A DNA stretch of 64,000 nucleotides from Pseudo-nitzschia pungens (Eukaryota > Bacillariophyta > Bacillariophyceae > Bacillariales > Bacillariaceae): assembly GCA_037355855.1 (NCBI GenBank), contig CM074766.1, forward strand, positions 2,356,001 to 2,420,000, given 5' to 3'. Below the pieces are notes generated by a model, which was not told the origin of the DNA, made no database searches, and worked only from the letters and a program-made list of their open reading frames with translations. Below are positions 54,298-64,000 of this stretch, piece after piece; the first letter of the stretch is position 1, and the number at the start of each line of letters is the position of its first letter. The translations under genes were made by a program, and so were the position numbers.

Positions 54298-55676
54298 GGT
54301 TTTGGCAACGAACGGAAGCAGCGATAATAGCAATGATTGTTCGACCGTGATGGGATCGGAACGCAGCCGGGGGACCGAATCCGTGGATACCGAGCGATGA
54401 GAGCCTTTTCGACATTCTTGCTAGTCAGGTTCGCGCGCGAACCTCTCGTACGGATCCGAAACCGCTATGATTCGGTGATCGGTTCAAAAGGAATGACGCT
54501 TTGAGAGGATTTCAAACTGTTGCAGAAGTCTTGGCGGCCGGGATTCATCGCTTTCGAGATGACCAGTAAAACAGATGCTAAGTCGAAAGTTTACTGCGTA
54601 GCGCGATACCAAAACTCGCGAAGCGCACTATTTCATCGACTCTCGATTATTGGTTCATTCTGGTGGTGCAGAAAATCGCGAAAGGTCTCAACGAATGGAT
54701 GACCGGGGTTACCTACCCACTCTCTATGGGAGGACTGCACACAGCTCCGACCGAATCTGTCTCGTGAGGAAATCAGGAAAGCAAGATGAAGACACTGGTG
54801 GTTTCCTCGTGCAGCAAAAATTCTGTAGCTTCCGGTGCGCACAGAGCTTTCGATAACTACTTCCATTCAGTCGTTTCGAAAGGATTGCATATTGCAGATT
54901 TCGACCTTTCATGAAATAGTTTGGTCGCCGATGATACTAGATCGCACTGTTGCTCTCTCTCTCTCTCTGTGTGTGTGTGTTAGGTCAGTTCGACATAGAC
55001 AAGCCAATGACGTCCTCGCAAATGGACACCATTCTCGTGGTATTTGCACAGAACACAGCGCTCCTACTCGTACGCAAGAAGTGCTACACAAATTCCCTCT
55101 TTACTGTTTTGGCCTGTTTCCTCGTGATCCCTCGCTAACAAAAAAAAACTGCGGATAATAACAATACATTTTTGTCTCTTTCTCCCCCTATTGTTTTTGA
55201 GTATTACATGGGTATGACGAAGGCCGAATGAAATTCAATCACAGTGGATCCTCGCAAATCTTTATCTTGAGATAACATCGAATACTACGGTTCCGTTGTT
55301 CGAGTAATCTTACCGTACTTGCAGTGCCAAGTAAGGCTTACCGGTAAGCCTTACTTTGGTCAAAAATACCCTGATCGACCGGCATTTTTTTTGTGAGCGC
55401 AAGAGACTCGACGCGCGCGCGTGCGAAACGGTCGTATTTATTTGAATTTTGACGGATGGAGGGCGCAGGGGAGGGAGCGATTCAAAGTTGTGTTGCGAGG
55501 CTCTCCTACCGTACCGTACCGTATCTCTGATCCCTGATCTCTGATTTTGAAGAACACAATGAAACAGTAACCTTATGATGGCGACGGGATCATCTCGGCA
55601 CGACATCGGAGAAAGCTAATTGCATTGCCATCATCATCATCTCAACAAGTAAACAAGAGCGATAGTAGCGTTCATC
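54298..55676. other. intergenic region
   Basis: Short open frames at 54650-54856 and 54950-55138 have no motifs and I do not call them. (CT)n and (GT)n runs lie at 54950-54980. CTTACCGGTAAGCCTTAC occurs near 55336-55353. Confidence 0.45.
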
Positions 55677-58022
55677 ATGAATAGGCTGCGCGGTATGTGG
55701 TCCTCGATTCTGTGGACGCTTGCGTTCCACCAACTAGCAGCTGTTGCGCAAGACGAAACGTATACCAGCTCGGGCACGGACAAGCACGAGAGTCTGAACG
55801 AACCTTTCCAAAAGACGTTCCACAATCTGGAGCACAGTGCGTGCACAACTCTCTACAATCGAAAGGGTCGATCCGGATGCGGTACCGTCGATCGGGAATC
55901 TCAGGCGGGACCTATTTTCTACTACGATGGGAGCAACAGCGTTCCCAGCAACGGGGAAGACTTTGTCGCGGTCATCGAAGAGTACCACATGACAGCGGAA
56001 ATCGTGAGCAAGCTTTTGTCCTCCAATGTGAACAACAACCTCAAAGGAATAATGGTTTTGAACGGGACGGACACAAATGATTCGAATGAGTATCCTTCGC
56101 CCGGGCCAAAGTATCCCCTTGGTTATGGTACTCCTTCCGAAGGAATTAGTTACGGAGACAATTCATTCGCGTGGAATGCTAACGGTGATGGACTGGTTCA
56201 ATTGGATCTGTATGGAGTTCCTATGGTGTACATCAATGAATATGAGTCGTCGTACTTTATTCGTAATGCTGCACAGGACGAGGAAAAGGCTGGTGTTATC
56301 TATTCGGAGTTTGATTACTACATGGGACCCGATGGAATCAACAGTCAGGATTGTCTCACTTGGGTCGACACGCAAAGTCAGGAATGGAATCCAAAGTGCT
56401 TACCACTTGGTGGAGTTAGTGTTTGGGGTTTCGCTGGTTCTCCGCCGCCAAGTATCGATGATGCTGACGAGAACAACAATGCTAACAAGCCGGCTGTGGT
56501 GGTGGGAACATCCATCGATTCTACGTCCATGTTCCACGATCTCGTACCGGGAACGAACGAGGGCGCTTCCAATATTCTTGCTACAATCATGGCTGCCTAC
56601 CTTCTGGGTCAATCGGTCGATGATGCCACACTGGATCAGCTTCCAAATCGCATTGTCTTCGGCTTGTTCGAGGGGGAGGCCTACGGATATCTTGGTTCGA
56701 GACGATTCATCAAAGATATTTATAACTTTGAGTGTGACAACCAATACAAAGTCCGCTCGAAGGCAGATGATGACAATTCCGATATGGCCTGCCTCTATCC
56801 CATGAGACCCAGTTTGAAATTTAAGGATCTTGGTGAAGTTGCTGCGATGCTCACGGTGGATCAAACCGGTGTGTCCGCTGGAGACGGTAACTTATATGTA
56901 CACAACTCCGGGCAAGGCAACATGGGAACATTTTTGGCCAATGTTATGAAGTACACTGGTACTAGCTACTATAATGCTGTGGCATCTGCGGCAGAGAACG
57001 GCAATGATGGGTACCCTTATCCTCCAACACCGCTAACCTCTCTCTTGTCAGTCACAGGAGGAAATGTGGACGGTGCTGTTTTGACGGGATATGATTATCA
57101 CTACACAAAGCGCCCTCCGTATCAATCTCACGTCCAGGGCCAAAATGTCAACCTTAAGTCTCTTGCTTCAGCAGCTACTATTATGGCAAGAACAGCACTC
57201 GCTGCAGCATATGATGATGGAGAATACGATTACGAAACAGCTTCAGCATATGCAAACAACGCTATATCGGAACTCTCTTACGAAGATGAGCTCCTCGTCA
57301 GCTTAGCGGATTGCCTCTTCGTGAACGGCAATTGCAAACTCTTAAACAAATATGCTTCAAGGGAAGCTGCGAATGAACAAGACGCCACCGGCTTCGACAT
57401 TGGAACCGGTGAGGCACTTGGCATGCCCCCAAATTACTATGTTGGAATTTACCACATGAGATATGGACAGCCCTTTGTCAAGGTGGGTTCCAAGTGGTAC
57501 GGTTCCTATGATGGGGAGGGATACGGTAAATCGAAGGGAGATGCGGTCGGAATGCAACCAAAGATGCTACAGCAGGCACTGAGGAATATGCTGCACTCAT
57601 TCTTGGGAAAGGGATCTTCCATGGTGGATGAGAATGGCAATGGACTCTCACCAAAGAAGTGCTCATCAGCTAGCAGCTGTAAGGGTATTTCGTACTGTTC
57701 GGCCGATGCTGACTCCGCCACGTGCTCAGCCGACAATGTATGCGTTTGCAAGCGAGGTTTTTACCACATCGCTCTCGATGAAGCACTGGTTCCTACGCCA
57801 AACAAAAACACTGGTTTCTTCGATTTTTCAAACGAAGATGAAGGTGTGAGTCCCGTCTGGACCGAACCTTACTGGTCACCCAATGTCGGGGTGAAAATGT
57901 ATCGCCATTCTGATTCCAAAGCCGGATGGTATGTGCTCGCAGGTGGTGTCTTATTTGCTGGATTCTGCTTTGTCGTGGTGGTTCTAGTGAAGGTTGGAAT
58001 GAAAAAAGAAAAATTGTATTGA
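55677..58022 (+). CDS. nicastrin, gamma-secretase substrate-receptor subunit
   Basis: 781 aa, single exon. Signal peptide MNRLRGMWSSILWTLAFHQLAAVA. The luminal domain has CTTLYNRKGRSGCGTVDRES, DFVAVIEEYHMTAEIV, LKGIMVLNGT, LYGVPMVYINE and VVVGTSIDSTSMFHDLVPGTNEGASNI. FGLFEGEAYGYLGSRRFI corresponds to the GExxDYIGS region of animal nicastrin with the Glu kept and DYIGS read as GYLGS. A Cys-rich EGF-like patch (CSSASSCKGISYCSADADSATCSADNVCVC) precedes a single transmembrane helix WYVLAGGVLFAGFCFVVVVLV and a short basic tail. Nicastrin supports intramembrane proteolysis with presenilin, APH-1 and PEN-2; none of those is in this window. Residues match the family over its whole length. Confidence 0.93.
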   Translation: MNRLRGMWSSILWTLAFHQLAAVAQDETYTSSGTDKHESLNEPFQKTFHNLEHSACTTLYNRKGRSGCGTVDRESQAGPIFYYDGSNSVPSNGEDFVAVIEEYHMTAEIVSKLLSSNVNNNLKGIMVLNGTDTNDSNEYPSPGPKYPLGYGTPSEGISYGDNSFAWNANGDGLVQLDLYGVPMVYINEYESSYFIRNAAQDEEKAGVIYSEFDYYMGPDGINSQDCLTWVDTQSQEWNPKCLPLGGVSVWGFAGSPPPSIDDADENNNANKPAVVVGTSIDSTSMFHDLVPGTNEGASNILATIMAAYLLGQSVDDATLDQLPNRIVFGLFEGEAYGYLGSRRFIKDIYNFECDNQYKVRSKADDDNSDMACLYPMRPSLKFKDLGEVAAMLTVDQTGVSAGDGNLYVHNSGQGNMGTFLANVMKYTGTSYYNAVASAAENGNDGYPYPPTPLTSLLSVTGGNVDGAVLTGYDYHYTKRPPYQSHVQGQNVNLKSLASAATIMARTALAAAYDDGEYDYETASAYANNAISELSYEDELLVSLADCLFVNGNCKLLNKYASREAANEQDATGFDIGTGEALGMPPNYYVGIYHMRYGQPFVKVGSKWYGSYDGEGYGKSKGDAVGMQPKMLQQALRNMLHSFLGKGSSMVDENGNGLSPKKCSSASSCKGISYCSADADSATCSADNVCVCKRGFYHIALDEALVPTPNKNTGFFDFSNEDEGVSPVWTEPYWSPNVGVKMYRHSDSKAGWYVLAGGVLFAGFCFVVVVLVKVGMKKEKLY

Positions 58023-58374
58023 GTGAAAGGACCTATTCACAGTCGTCATTTACCATGCGAATCATTTCCAATACTCTGACGAGTTGGAATGAGAGTTTGC
58101 ATCCATTAAAGTTGTATTTGTTTATTCTAATGGTTCAATGCAACGAGCAATTATGTATAGATTATAATTATTTTCAATTGCGTTTACATGTATCTTTTGT
58201 TGTTCTTCATTCAGCATCATAATTTTGTACTTGGGTTATCCTAAATTCAAACACCATGTATTTTCGCAAATAGAATTGATTTGATTAGCAATTGGGTTCA
58301 TTTTAACTACAGTATAATGAATACTAATCTAATTTTTTTGTTCCCTTCGTTCGACAGGATTGTCCCCCAAACTC
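58023..58374. other. convergent spacer
   Basis: AT-rich 3' region between two convergent genes; no gene. Confidence 0.5.
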
Positions 58375-60141
58375 TCAACCCTCGCTCATCGTTGTCGTGG
58401 CCAACACGTGCTCTTGTGGGTTTGGAACACCGTCAAACTTGTTGGTGGAATCTGTGGAATCAGCAGCGGCATCCCCAGCGGACGAATTCGTAGTCACTTC
58501 TCCCGGGAGCGATGGCGAGCACGAGGACGACACCGCCGAATCATCCTTTCCGACTTCGGGTTGCTTGGCAGATGCTGATGCTTGAGAGACTCCGGCCGGT
58601 TTCGAGTCACTCGATTTTTCTGGACAAGTCGACGCGGATGGTGATGACGATTCTGATACCGACGGAGCAGACGGTGACGAAAATTCCGAAGTGTTTATCG
58701 CTGTTGCATTGGTGTTAGACCCTGGGAGTACTTGGTCGATAGCTTCCACATTAATGTTGCCCCCTTCGGCGTAGTGTGCCACGTATGGGCTCATGTAGTG
58801 AAATTGATAAGGATTCTCGTAAGCAATGTCCGGCTGCGTGCCAACAGCAGAAGGCGAATACATCTGACGAGTGTAATGGGAGTGCTGCTGCATTTCTGCT
58901 CCCACGGATTGATGATGCAAGTGTGCGACAGTTGAATGCATTATAGAGGAGGGATCCGGGTACAGAAACTGTCCAGGATGCACAGCTACTGGTTGAACGT
59001 ATGGATACGGTTGGTGTGGGAGTCCCCCGGACGATGGGAAATCTTTGCCCTGTTGCCAAAAGATCGGGTTGCCGGCATCAGTGGCACTTTGCCCGAAACC
59101 ATGGGTAACATATATAGGTTCTTGGGTCCAACCGGTATCTGGATAGGCCATTGCTGGGTTTACCGTTTGATTTGGTGTTGGATATCTTCTAGGAAACAAT
59201 GAGTCGTTGTTGATCATGCGAGGAATGGATGGGCCACCAACAATTTTCATACCAAGCTGGTTGTTCTGATTGCTAGCCTGACTCGTGGTGGATCGTGCGC
59301 TCTCTTGCTCGGTGAGACTTTGTTCTGCAGAAGCCGCGTCATCCGTAGAAACGGACGATTCCTGACGGCTGTCATCTTGATGTGTTGAATCTATTTTGTT
59401 CTTTCGTTCCGATCGTAGTTTTTCGTTGTTCAGTTTCCGTGATCTCGGAGTTTCAGGATCCTGAGCTTCGTCCATCATGATATCAATGTGTGCATGGACG
59501 CGTGGATAGATGTTATTGTTGTTCGATTCCAACAAAGGGCGCAACAAAAAATCGATCCCTGACCGAATGTTGCCCGCATTACATGTTCCAACGAATCTCC
59601 ATCCACGGAATTGCACGTTCCGATGTAGATCGACCGTGGTCTGGTTCTTGGGCAAGAAGAAGAAGTCATGAATGTTGTCGGTATTTGACATCCAATTACC
59701 AACAAGAAACAAATCCCATTGATCTTGGCCATCCGGGAACCCGGTAAAATGATCCTCTTTGAGCTCCAGAACTCTCTTGCCGTGCGTTGGACAACAGCCC
59801 CAGTAACCGTCCGCGTTGTACAATACAGCTTGGCTCGAGATCACTTTTGGAGATCTTACATTCATATTTGTGTAAACATTTTGGCAGGTCCTTCCCTTCA
59901 ATTTTCGACCCCAGTATTGCGATCGCACGATCAATTTCAACTCTTTTTTTTCCTTGTGCGAATCGCACGGCTGACAGGTTGGGTACTGATGACTCGTCAT
60001 GGCTGGGTTTTGTTCTGTTTCGAGTTCTGTACCACTAGGAGTCGAATTGTCTGTCTTCTCGCAGATTGTGAGTTCAGTGCTTTCATCTTCACTCGTTCCT
60101 CGAGTTTCATCGCAATCCTGCTGGTTAGGTTGCGGTTGCAT
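58375..60141 (-). CDS. unknown protein with conserved-looking N-terminal domain and disordered tail
   Basis: 588 aa; I do not recognise a family. Residues about 50-215 look globular: CQPCDSHKEKKELKLIVRSQYW, NADGYWGCCPTHGKRVLELKEDHFTGFPDGQDQWDLFLVGNW, DFFFLPKNQTTVDLHRNVQFRGWRFVGTC and GIDFLLRPLLES. Cys and His spacing (CQPCDSH, CCPTHG) hints at a metal site but I would not assert it. Residues 220-588 are Ser/Gln/Tyr/Pro-rich with repeated HQPYPY, HHQS and STPS text, probably disordered, as in some RNA-binding or transcription regulators. Convergent with nicastrin. Confidence 0.75.
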   Translation of the reverse strand: MQPQPNQQDCDETRGTSEDESTELTICEKTDNSTPSGTELETEQNPAMTSHQYPTCQPCDSHKEKKELKLIVRSQYWGRKLKGRTCQNVYTNMNVRSPKVISSQAVLYNADGYWGCCPTHGKRVLELKEDHFTGFPDGQDQWDLFLVGNWMSNTDNIHDFFFLPKNQTTVDLHRNVQFRGWRFVGTCNAGNIRSGIDFLLRPLLESNNNNIYPRVHAHIDIMMDEAQDPETPRSRKLNNEKLRSERKNKIDSTHQDDSRQESSVSTDDAASAEQSLTEQESARSTTSQASNQNNQLGMKIVGGPSIPRMINNDSLFPRRYPTPNQTVNPAMAYPDTGWTQEPIYVTHGFGQSATDAGNPIFWQQGKDFPSSGGLPHQPYPYVQPVAVHPGQFLYPDPSSIMHSTVAHLHHQSVGAEMQQHSHYTRQMYSPSAVGTQPDIAYENPYQFHYMSPYVAHYAEGGNINVEAIDQVLPGSNTNATAINTSEFSSPSAPSVSESSSPSASTCPEKSSDSKPAGVSQASASAKQPEVGKDDSAVSSSCSPSLPGEVTTNSSAGDAAADSTDSTNKFDGVPNPQEHVLATTTMSEG

Positions 60142-61380
60142 GACGAAATCGGTATACGATACGGGTTTGCTTTTTCAGACTACCTAACGCTTCTCGATTT
60201 GGTAATTTTCCCGTGTACGATACGGCACAGATGACCAACGACAAAATCTCTATTGAAATGGCGGTTACTGCTTGACAGCGAAGGCAAGGCAAGTTTCCCG
60301 GGTCCGCGTTTTGAAAAATTTATGAACTTCTCGATGACTCAAAGAGTAGTATTATGTTCCACCTAAACTATGAGTGAGTTAGTGGCTTAGAGCAGACCTG
60401 TGCAACACCGATATCACTAGTGCGTAGAGCCTTAGAGCCGCTTCGAAAGTAAAGTAAATGAAATGAAATGAATGTATGTGACCGCCAAACGCTAACCACA
60501 CCCTTGATCCTTGATCTGGAGGTATACTGGACGATATTAGAGATTTGAGTCGTGATCGTTTGAGTTGCATCCAGTAGGCGATGCACGATGTGCCACCGTT
60601 TGTATGTGTGACACGCTCTCCGGTTCGAAGCGAAATTTTTTTTCACCTTTCTCAGATTTTAATGGAATACCTGGTACGTAGTACTTACTTTGACGGCGGC
60701 GAGTCATTCATTCGATACGAACAAGAAATACGAAGTACCGTATGTAATCTTACAATGCTCGTACGAGTAGTCGTACGGTACTCGTACAAGTACTAGTACG
60801 CTACGAGCAAGATCATTACTTTTATTATTTTAATCTTACGGTACCGGTACATTCTTACGAGTAAGGTTACGAGTACAAGGAACAAGTATGTACAGGGAAC
60901 GAACGAGTGTGAGTTCAATTACAAGAACGAGTTCTCTTCGTGCGGTACACGTCATAGGTACTAAGATTACCGGTAACCTTACTGTAATCGGAGGAAGCTT
61001 GTACGCATCTCACATAATGTACAAGTAATCTTTCGTACAATTCCTGATTTAATCGTTTCATTTTCTTTGAGATCAGTTGGAGTATCGCGAGCGAAGCATC
61101 CCGTAGAAATATCACGTTCTTGAACGGTCACAGTCATATTCAACGCGAAAACCCGAAGCGATTGATAAATCGGTGAATTATCACATGATTTTTGAAAGAG
61201 AATTGGGTCAGAATCAATCAATCAAAATGACAACCCCCCGCCAAGTTTTCGTTCGCGTTCGAAGGCTAACCTTACCGTATGGAAGGTGGTTCGCGCGGAT
61301 CTTGTTTGATTGTTCGTGGCAATGTTGGTACATAAACAAAGAGTCTTGGTCAAAACCGGGTTGCTTCCCGTGACGTTTAC
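60142..61380. other. intergenic region before the MITE
   Basis: No gene supported. GTACGAGTAGTCGTACGGTACTCGTACAAGTAC words occur at 60760-60798 and GTAAGGTTACGAG near 60862. Confidence 0.5.
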
Positions 61381-61883
61381 TACGTAATTCTTATCAGCTG
61401 TCCCCTCCACGACTTTAATGTCCTTTACTCGCAAGTTTAGGGCATTTTGACCTTCGTCTGGTGGTAGATTTTTCTACAGGGCTCTACAGAGCAGCTCCTA
61501 GGCAACTCGTTGAGAAATCTCTCCAGTACTAATTCTACATGATTTTGTTCGAAATTACATTTTGGCTCCTACTCAACCAATCTTGACTTGATAACACCAG
61601 ATAAACCAACTCTGGGCACAAGGGTTGGATGGACATAGGTGGTATGGCTTCAAGTCTATTCCAACTGCTTCCAATTCAATCACCATGGTCAGGAGGAGTT
61701 GTAGCCTAATTTTTACATGAATTTGTGTAGAAAATTAGTACCAGAATTTCTTTCTGGGAAATGACCGAGTCGTGTCGTAGACTCCAGTAGAAAAATGTAC
61801 CACCAGGTGAAGGTCAAAATGCCCTAAACTTGCGAGTAAAGGACATTAAAGTCGTGGAGGGGACAGCTGATAAGAATTACGTA
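61381..61883. mobile_element. MITE, 503 bp, with long perfect terminal inverted repeats
   Basis: The first 75 bases (from TACGTAATTCTTATCAGCTG) are the exact inverted complement of the last 75. Similarity continues with scattered mismatches for about 20 more bases (CTGGTGGTA, ATTTTTCTAC). The outermost TA at both ends suits a TA target duplication, as in Tc1/mariner elements. No coding capacity inside. The termini match the left end of the neighbouring transposase element. Confidence 0.92.
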
Positions 61884-61887
61884 GTAC

Positions 61888-63361
61888 TACGGAATTCCTA
61901 TCAGCTGATCCCCCCACCTTTTTAATCAGATTAAAAAGCTTTTTTACGTCGATTCGACGTAAACTCTGAAAATTCTCTAGTACTCAATTTGAACGTAATT
62001 TAGTGTAGGAACTAGTCTTCTTCTTTTTTGACACCAACACACCACTCCTTCTCATTTCACCCCGGACCATGGTGATTGCCCAAATCCTGTTGCAACAGCT
62101 CCTTTGAACCCAACTTTCTTGTCCAGAGCAACCCTTTCATCATTTTGAGGTCTAGGGCCTTTTTTCGCTGGAAAATCCACGGCAGAAAGCAATTTTTCGA
62201 ACTGCTTCTTATTTCGACTGACGAGACGAGAATTCGACAATCCGACGATCCGACGATTCCACCATGGTGAATGGCAATCCCCTGAAGAGCAATAAGGTCC
62301 AGCCTCCTCGCCAAACCCCTAGATATGCCACTATTACAGCCATTCCTATCCCTAGAAATGGAGGGAATGGCTATTCGGAGGACATGAGGAGACACACAGT
62401 AGTGAGATACGAGGAAATTGGAAAGAATATCAACGATATCGAGACTCTTCCACACTCGTCAACTGCCAAACGCTACAACAGACGAATCAGAGAGTTGGGA
62501 AGAAATGTTCGAATGAGACATACTGGAAATAAGCGGAAGGAAGGGATCCGAGGATACCCAATGTTCTTGCTTGCTGTATACCGGAAGATCTACCCAAAGG
62601 CAACCCGATACGAGTGTATCGCGTTCCTTTGGAGATCCTACAGCAGCTACTTACCTGTCCCTCGCGTCTATTCTTTGAAGGATATTACAGAAGCAGAAAA
62701 TGCGATTGGAATTAACAGAAAGAAGGGGTCTACAACAGCAAATCAAGCCTTCACTTTTCGGAATCGGTATAAAAGACACCGGTATTGGACGATGAATTAT
62801 CCGCATGGAATTGCCGACATTCGAAGGGATGATATGATTGATGTGGATGAAGCAGGAATCAAGCTGGAGAACGCAAACAGGAGGATGGGCAAAGCATCCA
62901 TTTGCGGGCGAGTCCGCCAGCGAGGGAACTATGGGCATGGTGTAAATCATACACTCAAGATGGCAATCAGTGGGGATCCCGAGGGACGCCGCTGGGTTAG
63001 ATTTGATACAACAGGGACCGACGCTATCTCTTTTGCTGCGTTTATCGAGAGCATCCTGGAATCACTGCCACCGGGTGTGGATGGCAATAGAAAGTGCTTC
63101 ATCATGGATAATTTGCTGGCTCACCATAACCCACTGACGCTAGGTGCAATTCTAGCTGCGGGGCACCGATTTGTATTTCGTGCCCCTTATTATCCGGTGG
63201 ATGGACCCATCGAGTATGTCTTCAATACCATTGAGATGGCGTTGAGCTACAAGATGTACGATATCTCCAACCCGGCTGACCTGAGCCAGCAGTTGTATGC
63301 GATTATTAGGGGAATCCCTGAGTTCGTAAACTACTTTGCGAACGTTGGGTATACGAACTGA
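61888..63361 (+). mobile_element. Tc1/mariner-IS630-like element, left end and transposase
   Basis: The left end TACGGAATTCCTATCAGCTG, then ATCCCCCCACC, begins four bases after the MITE. A 21-base palindrome (TTTACGTCGA, T, TCGACGTAAA) lies at 61944-61964. The transposase gene follows. I find no inverted copy of this end between 63362 and 64000, so the element is either truncated or longer than the window. Confidence 0.7.
62264..63361 (+). CDS. DDE transposase, IS630/Tc1-mariner superfamily
   Basis: 365 aa from ATG at 62264 in the context CCACCATGG. The N-terminus has a helix-turn-helix-like region (YSEDMRRHTVVRYEEIGKNI, then STAKRYNRRIRELGRNV). The catalytic core shows DMIDVDEAGIKLENANRR (first Asp), KCFIMDNLLAHHNP (second Asp) and APYYPVDGPIEYVFNTIEMAL (the NPIE-like block with the last acidic residue, read GPIE here). 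The three motifs are in the order and rough spacing of DDE_3 transposases. The frame is complete without interruption, so the enzyme could be active. It is the likely mobiliser of the adjacent MITE. Confidence 0.92.
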   Translation: MVNGNPLKSNKVQPPRQTPRYATITAIPIPRNGGNGYSEDMRRHTVVRYEEIGKNINDIETLPHSSTAKRYNRRIRELGRNVRMRHTGNKRKEGIRGYPMFLLAVYRKIYPKATRYECIAFLWRSYSSYLPVPRVYSLKDITEAENAIGINRKKGSTTANQAFTFRNRYKRHRYWTMNYPHGIADIRRDDMIDVDEAGIKLENANRRMGKASICGRVRQRGNYGHGVNHTLKMAISGDPEGRRWVRFDTTGTDAISFAAFIESILESLPPGVDGNRKCFIMDNLLAHHNPLTLGAILAAGHRFVFRAPYYPVDGPIEYVFNTIEMALSYKMYDISNPADLSQQLYAIIRGIPEFVNYFANVGYTN

Positions 63362-64000
63362 GTGTATTGTTGTGTCTCCACCATTGTCGATTGTCGAGTT
63401 CCCACCATTGTCGATCGATTGTCGCGTCTCCGGCTCCACCATGGTCGATTTCGATTTTGGTTGTATTTCTTAGAGGTGGTTTAGTGGATTTTGCTTTTGC
63501 AGAGTTGCAAAAATAGAAATAATGAATTAGAGTTTGCTCCAGTTTGCTCTACCAGTTGCTTCGAAATAGGTTTTCGCTTGTACCCAATAGCGCCGGCAGT
63601 CGATTACTCCTATGTCACTCCTGTGTCACTCCCACATCTTAAGTATCGAACACTTGTGGGAATCGATTATATCCATTTCCATTGGTGGATATCGAACATA
63701 GGTACATTAGAAAACCTTGGACGTCCAGATGGTGGGATTGAAGTCGACCGGCGCCGCAAAGTATAGAAGAACTACTGGGATTGAAGTCGGCGGACTTGTA
63801 ATCTGATAGGTTAGAGTTGTCTTTAGGTATTATTTATTTACAGGGGTGGATATCGAACATATGTTACATGAAAACTGGAACACCAAAACACGAATCGATC
63901 GATTGCTCTCAATCGATCCAGTAAGCAGCAGCAAGCAGCAAGCCCTTCATAATTTCTAATTCTACAAACAGCAAACAGCAAACAGCAGCAGCAGCAGCAG
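63362..64000. other. 3' flank of the transposase with short direct repeats and CAG run
   Basis: No gene. GGTGGATATCGAACATA occurs twice (63683-63699 and 63845-63861), and GGGATTGAAGTCG twice (63734 and 63778). The window ends in CAG/CAAACAG microsatellite (63965-64000). Confidence 0.6.

Noticed and set aside
1..64000. tRNA genes
   Set aside because: I looked for A-box and B-box (GGTTCGA-type) pairs with acceptor stems; isolated GGTTCGAA words occur inside coding sequence only. A covariance-model scan would be decisive.

Overview
The window is nuclear DNA of a photosynthetic stramenopile, almost certainly a diatom. The evidence is two fucoxanthin chlorophyll a/c-type antenna genes, several plastid-type N-termini (signal peptide followed by a Phe-containing ASAF-like junction), single short GT-AG introns with few introns overall, and long intergenic stretches made of short words such as CTTACCGTAA, ACCGGTA and ACTAGTAC. 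I cannot name the species.

Layout. 0.9-9.2 kb is plastid-related: a mitochondrial-carrier-family protein with a plastid-type leader, an Lhc antenna protein, a Rieske oxygenase of the pheophorbide a oxygenase/Tic55 type whose frame is broken, and a DUF92/VTE6-like phytyl-phosphate kinase. 9.4-22 kb holds a helix-hairpin-helix protein, a peroxisomal hydratase-2-like protein ending in SRL, phosphopantothenate-cysteine ligase (two exons), a multi-pass membrane protein with one frame break, a TRMT2A-type tRNA methyltransferase broken into several frames, and SNU13 (two exons). 22-36 kb holds a histone stem-loop-binding protein (SLBP, two exons), a two-pore K+ channel with EF hands, a repeat-built AT-hook protein, a coactosin/ADF-H protein, a plastid NFU scaffold, and EMC7 (two exons, with the signal peptide on a 50-nt first exon).

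36.7-44.3 kb is the most unusual part. It looks like one 7.6-kb element bounded by short inverted repeats, with mirror-image minisatellites and strand-asymmetric repeats inside each end, a 1.3-kb GC-rich minisatellite, a 181-bp satellite array (10 copies) and a single 490-aa coiled-coil gene with no family I recognise.

44.8-60.1 kb returns to housekeeping genes: a second antenna gene (two exons), CDK7 (two exons), a proteasome alpha-2-like protein with an N-terminal signal/anchor, a protein kinase, a SAM methyltransferase, nicastrin and an unknown protein. 61.4-63.4 kb holds a 503-bp MITE with long perfect terminal repeats. Directly beside it is the left end of a Tc1/mariner-IS630-like element that encodes a DDE transposase and has related termini.

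Cross-cutting points: (i) E2F-like sites recur 250-600 bp upstream of SLBP, the AT-hook gene, the HhH gene and the element gene, twice inside a near-identical 67-71-bp module. (ii) Three genes are split by single-base frame changes while still encoding conserved protein, so indel errors in the assembly and gene decay must be distinguished. All functions are assigned from motifs read by eye; no database search was run.
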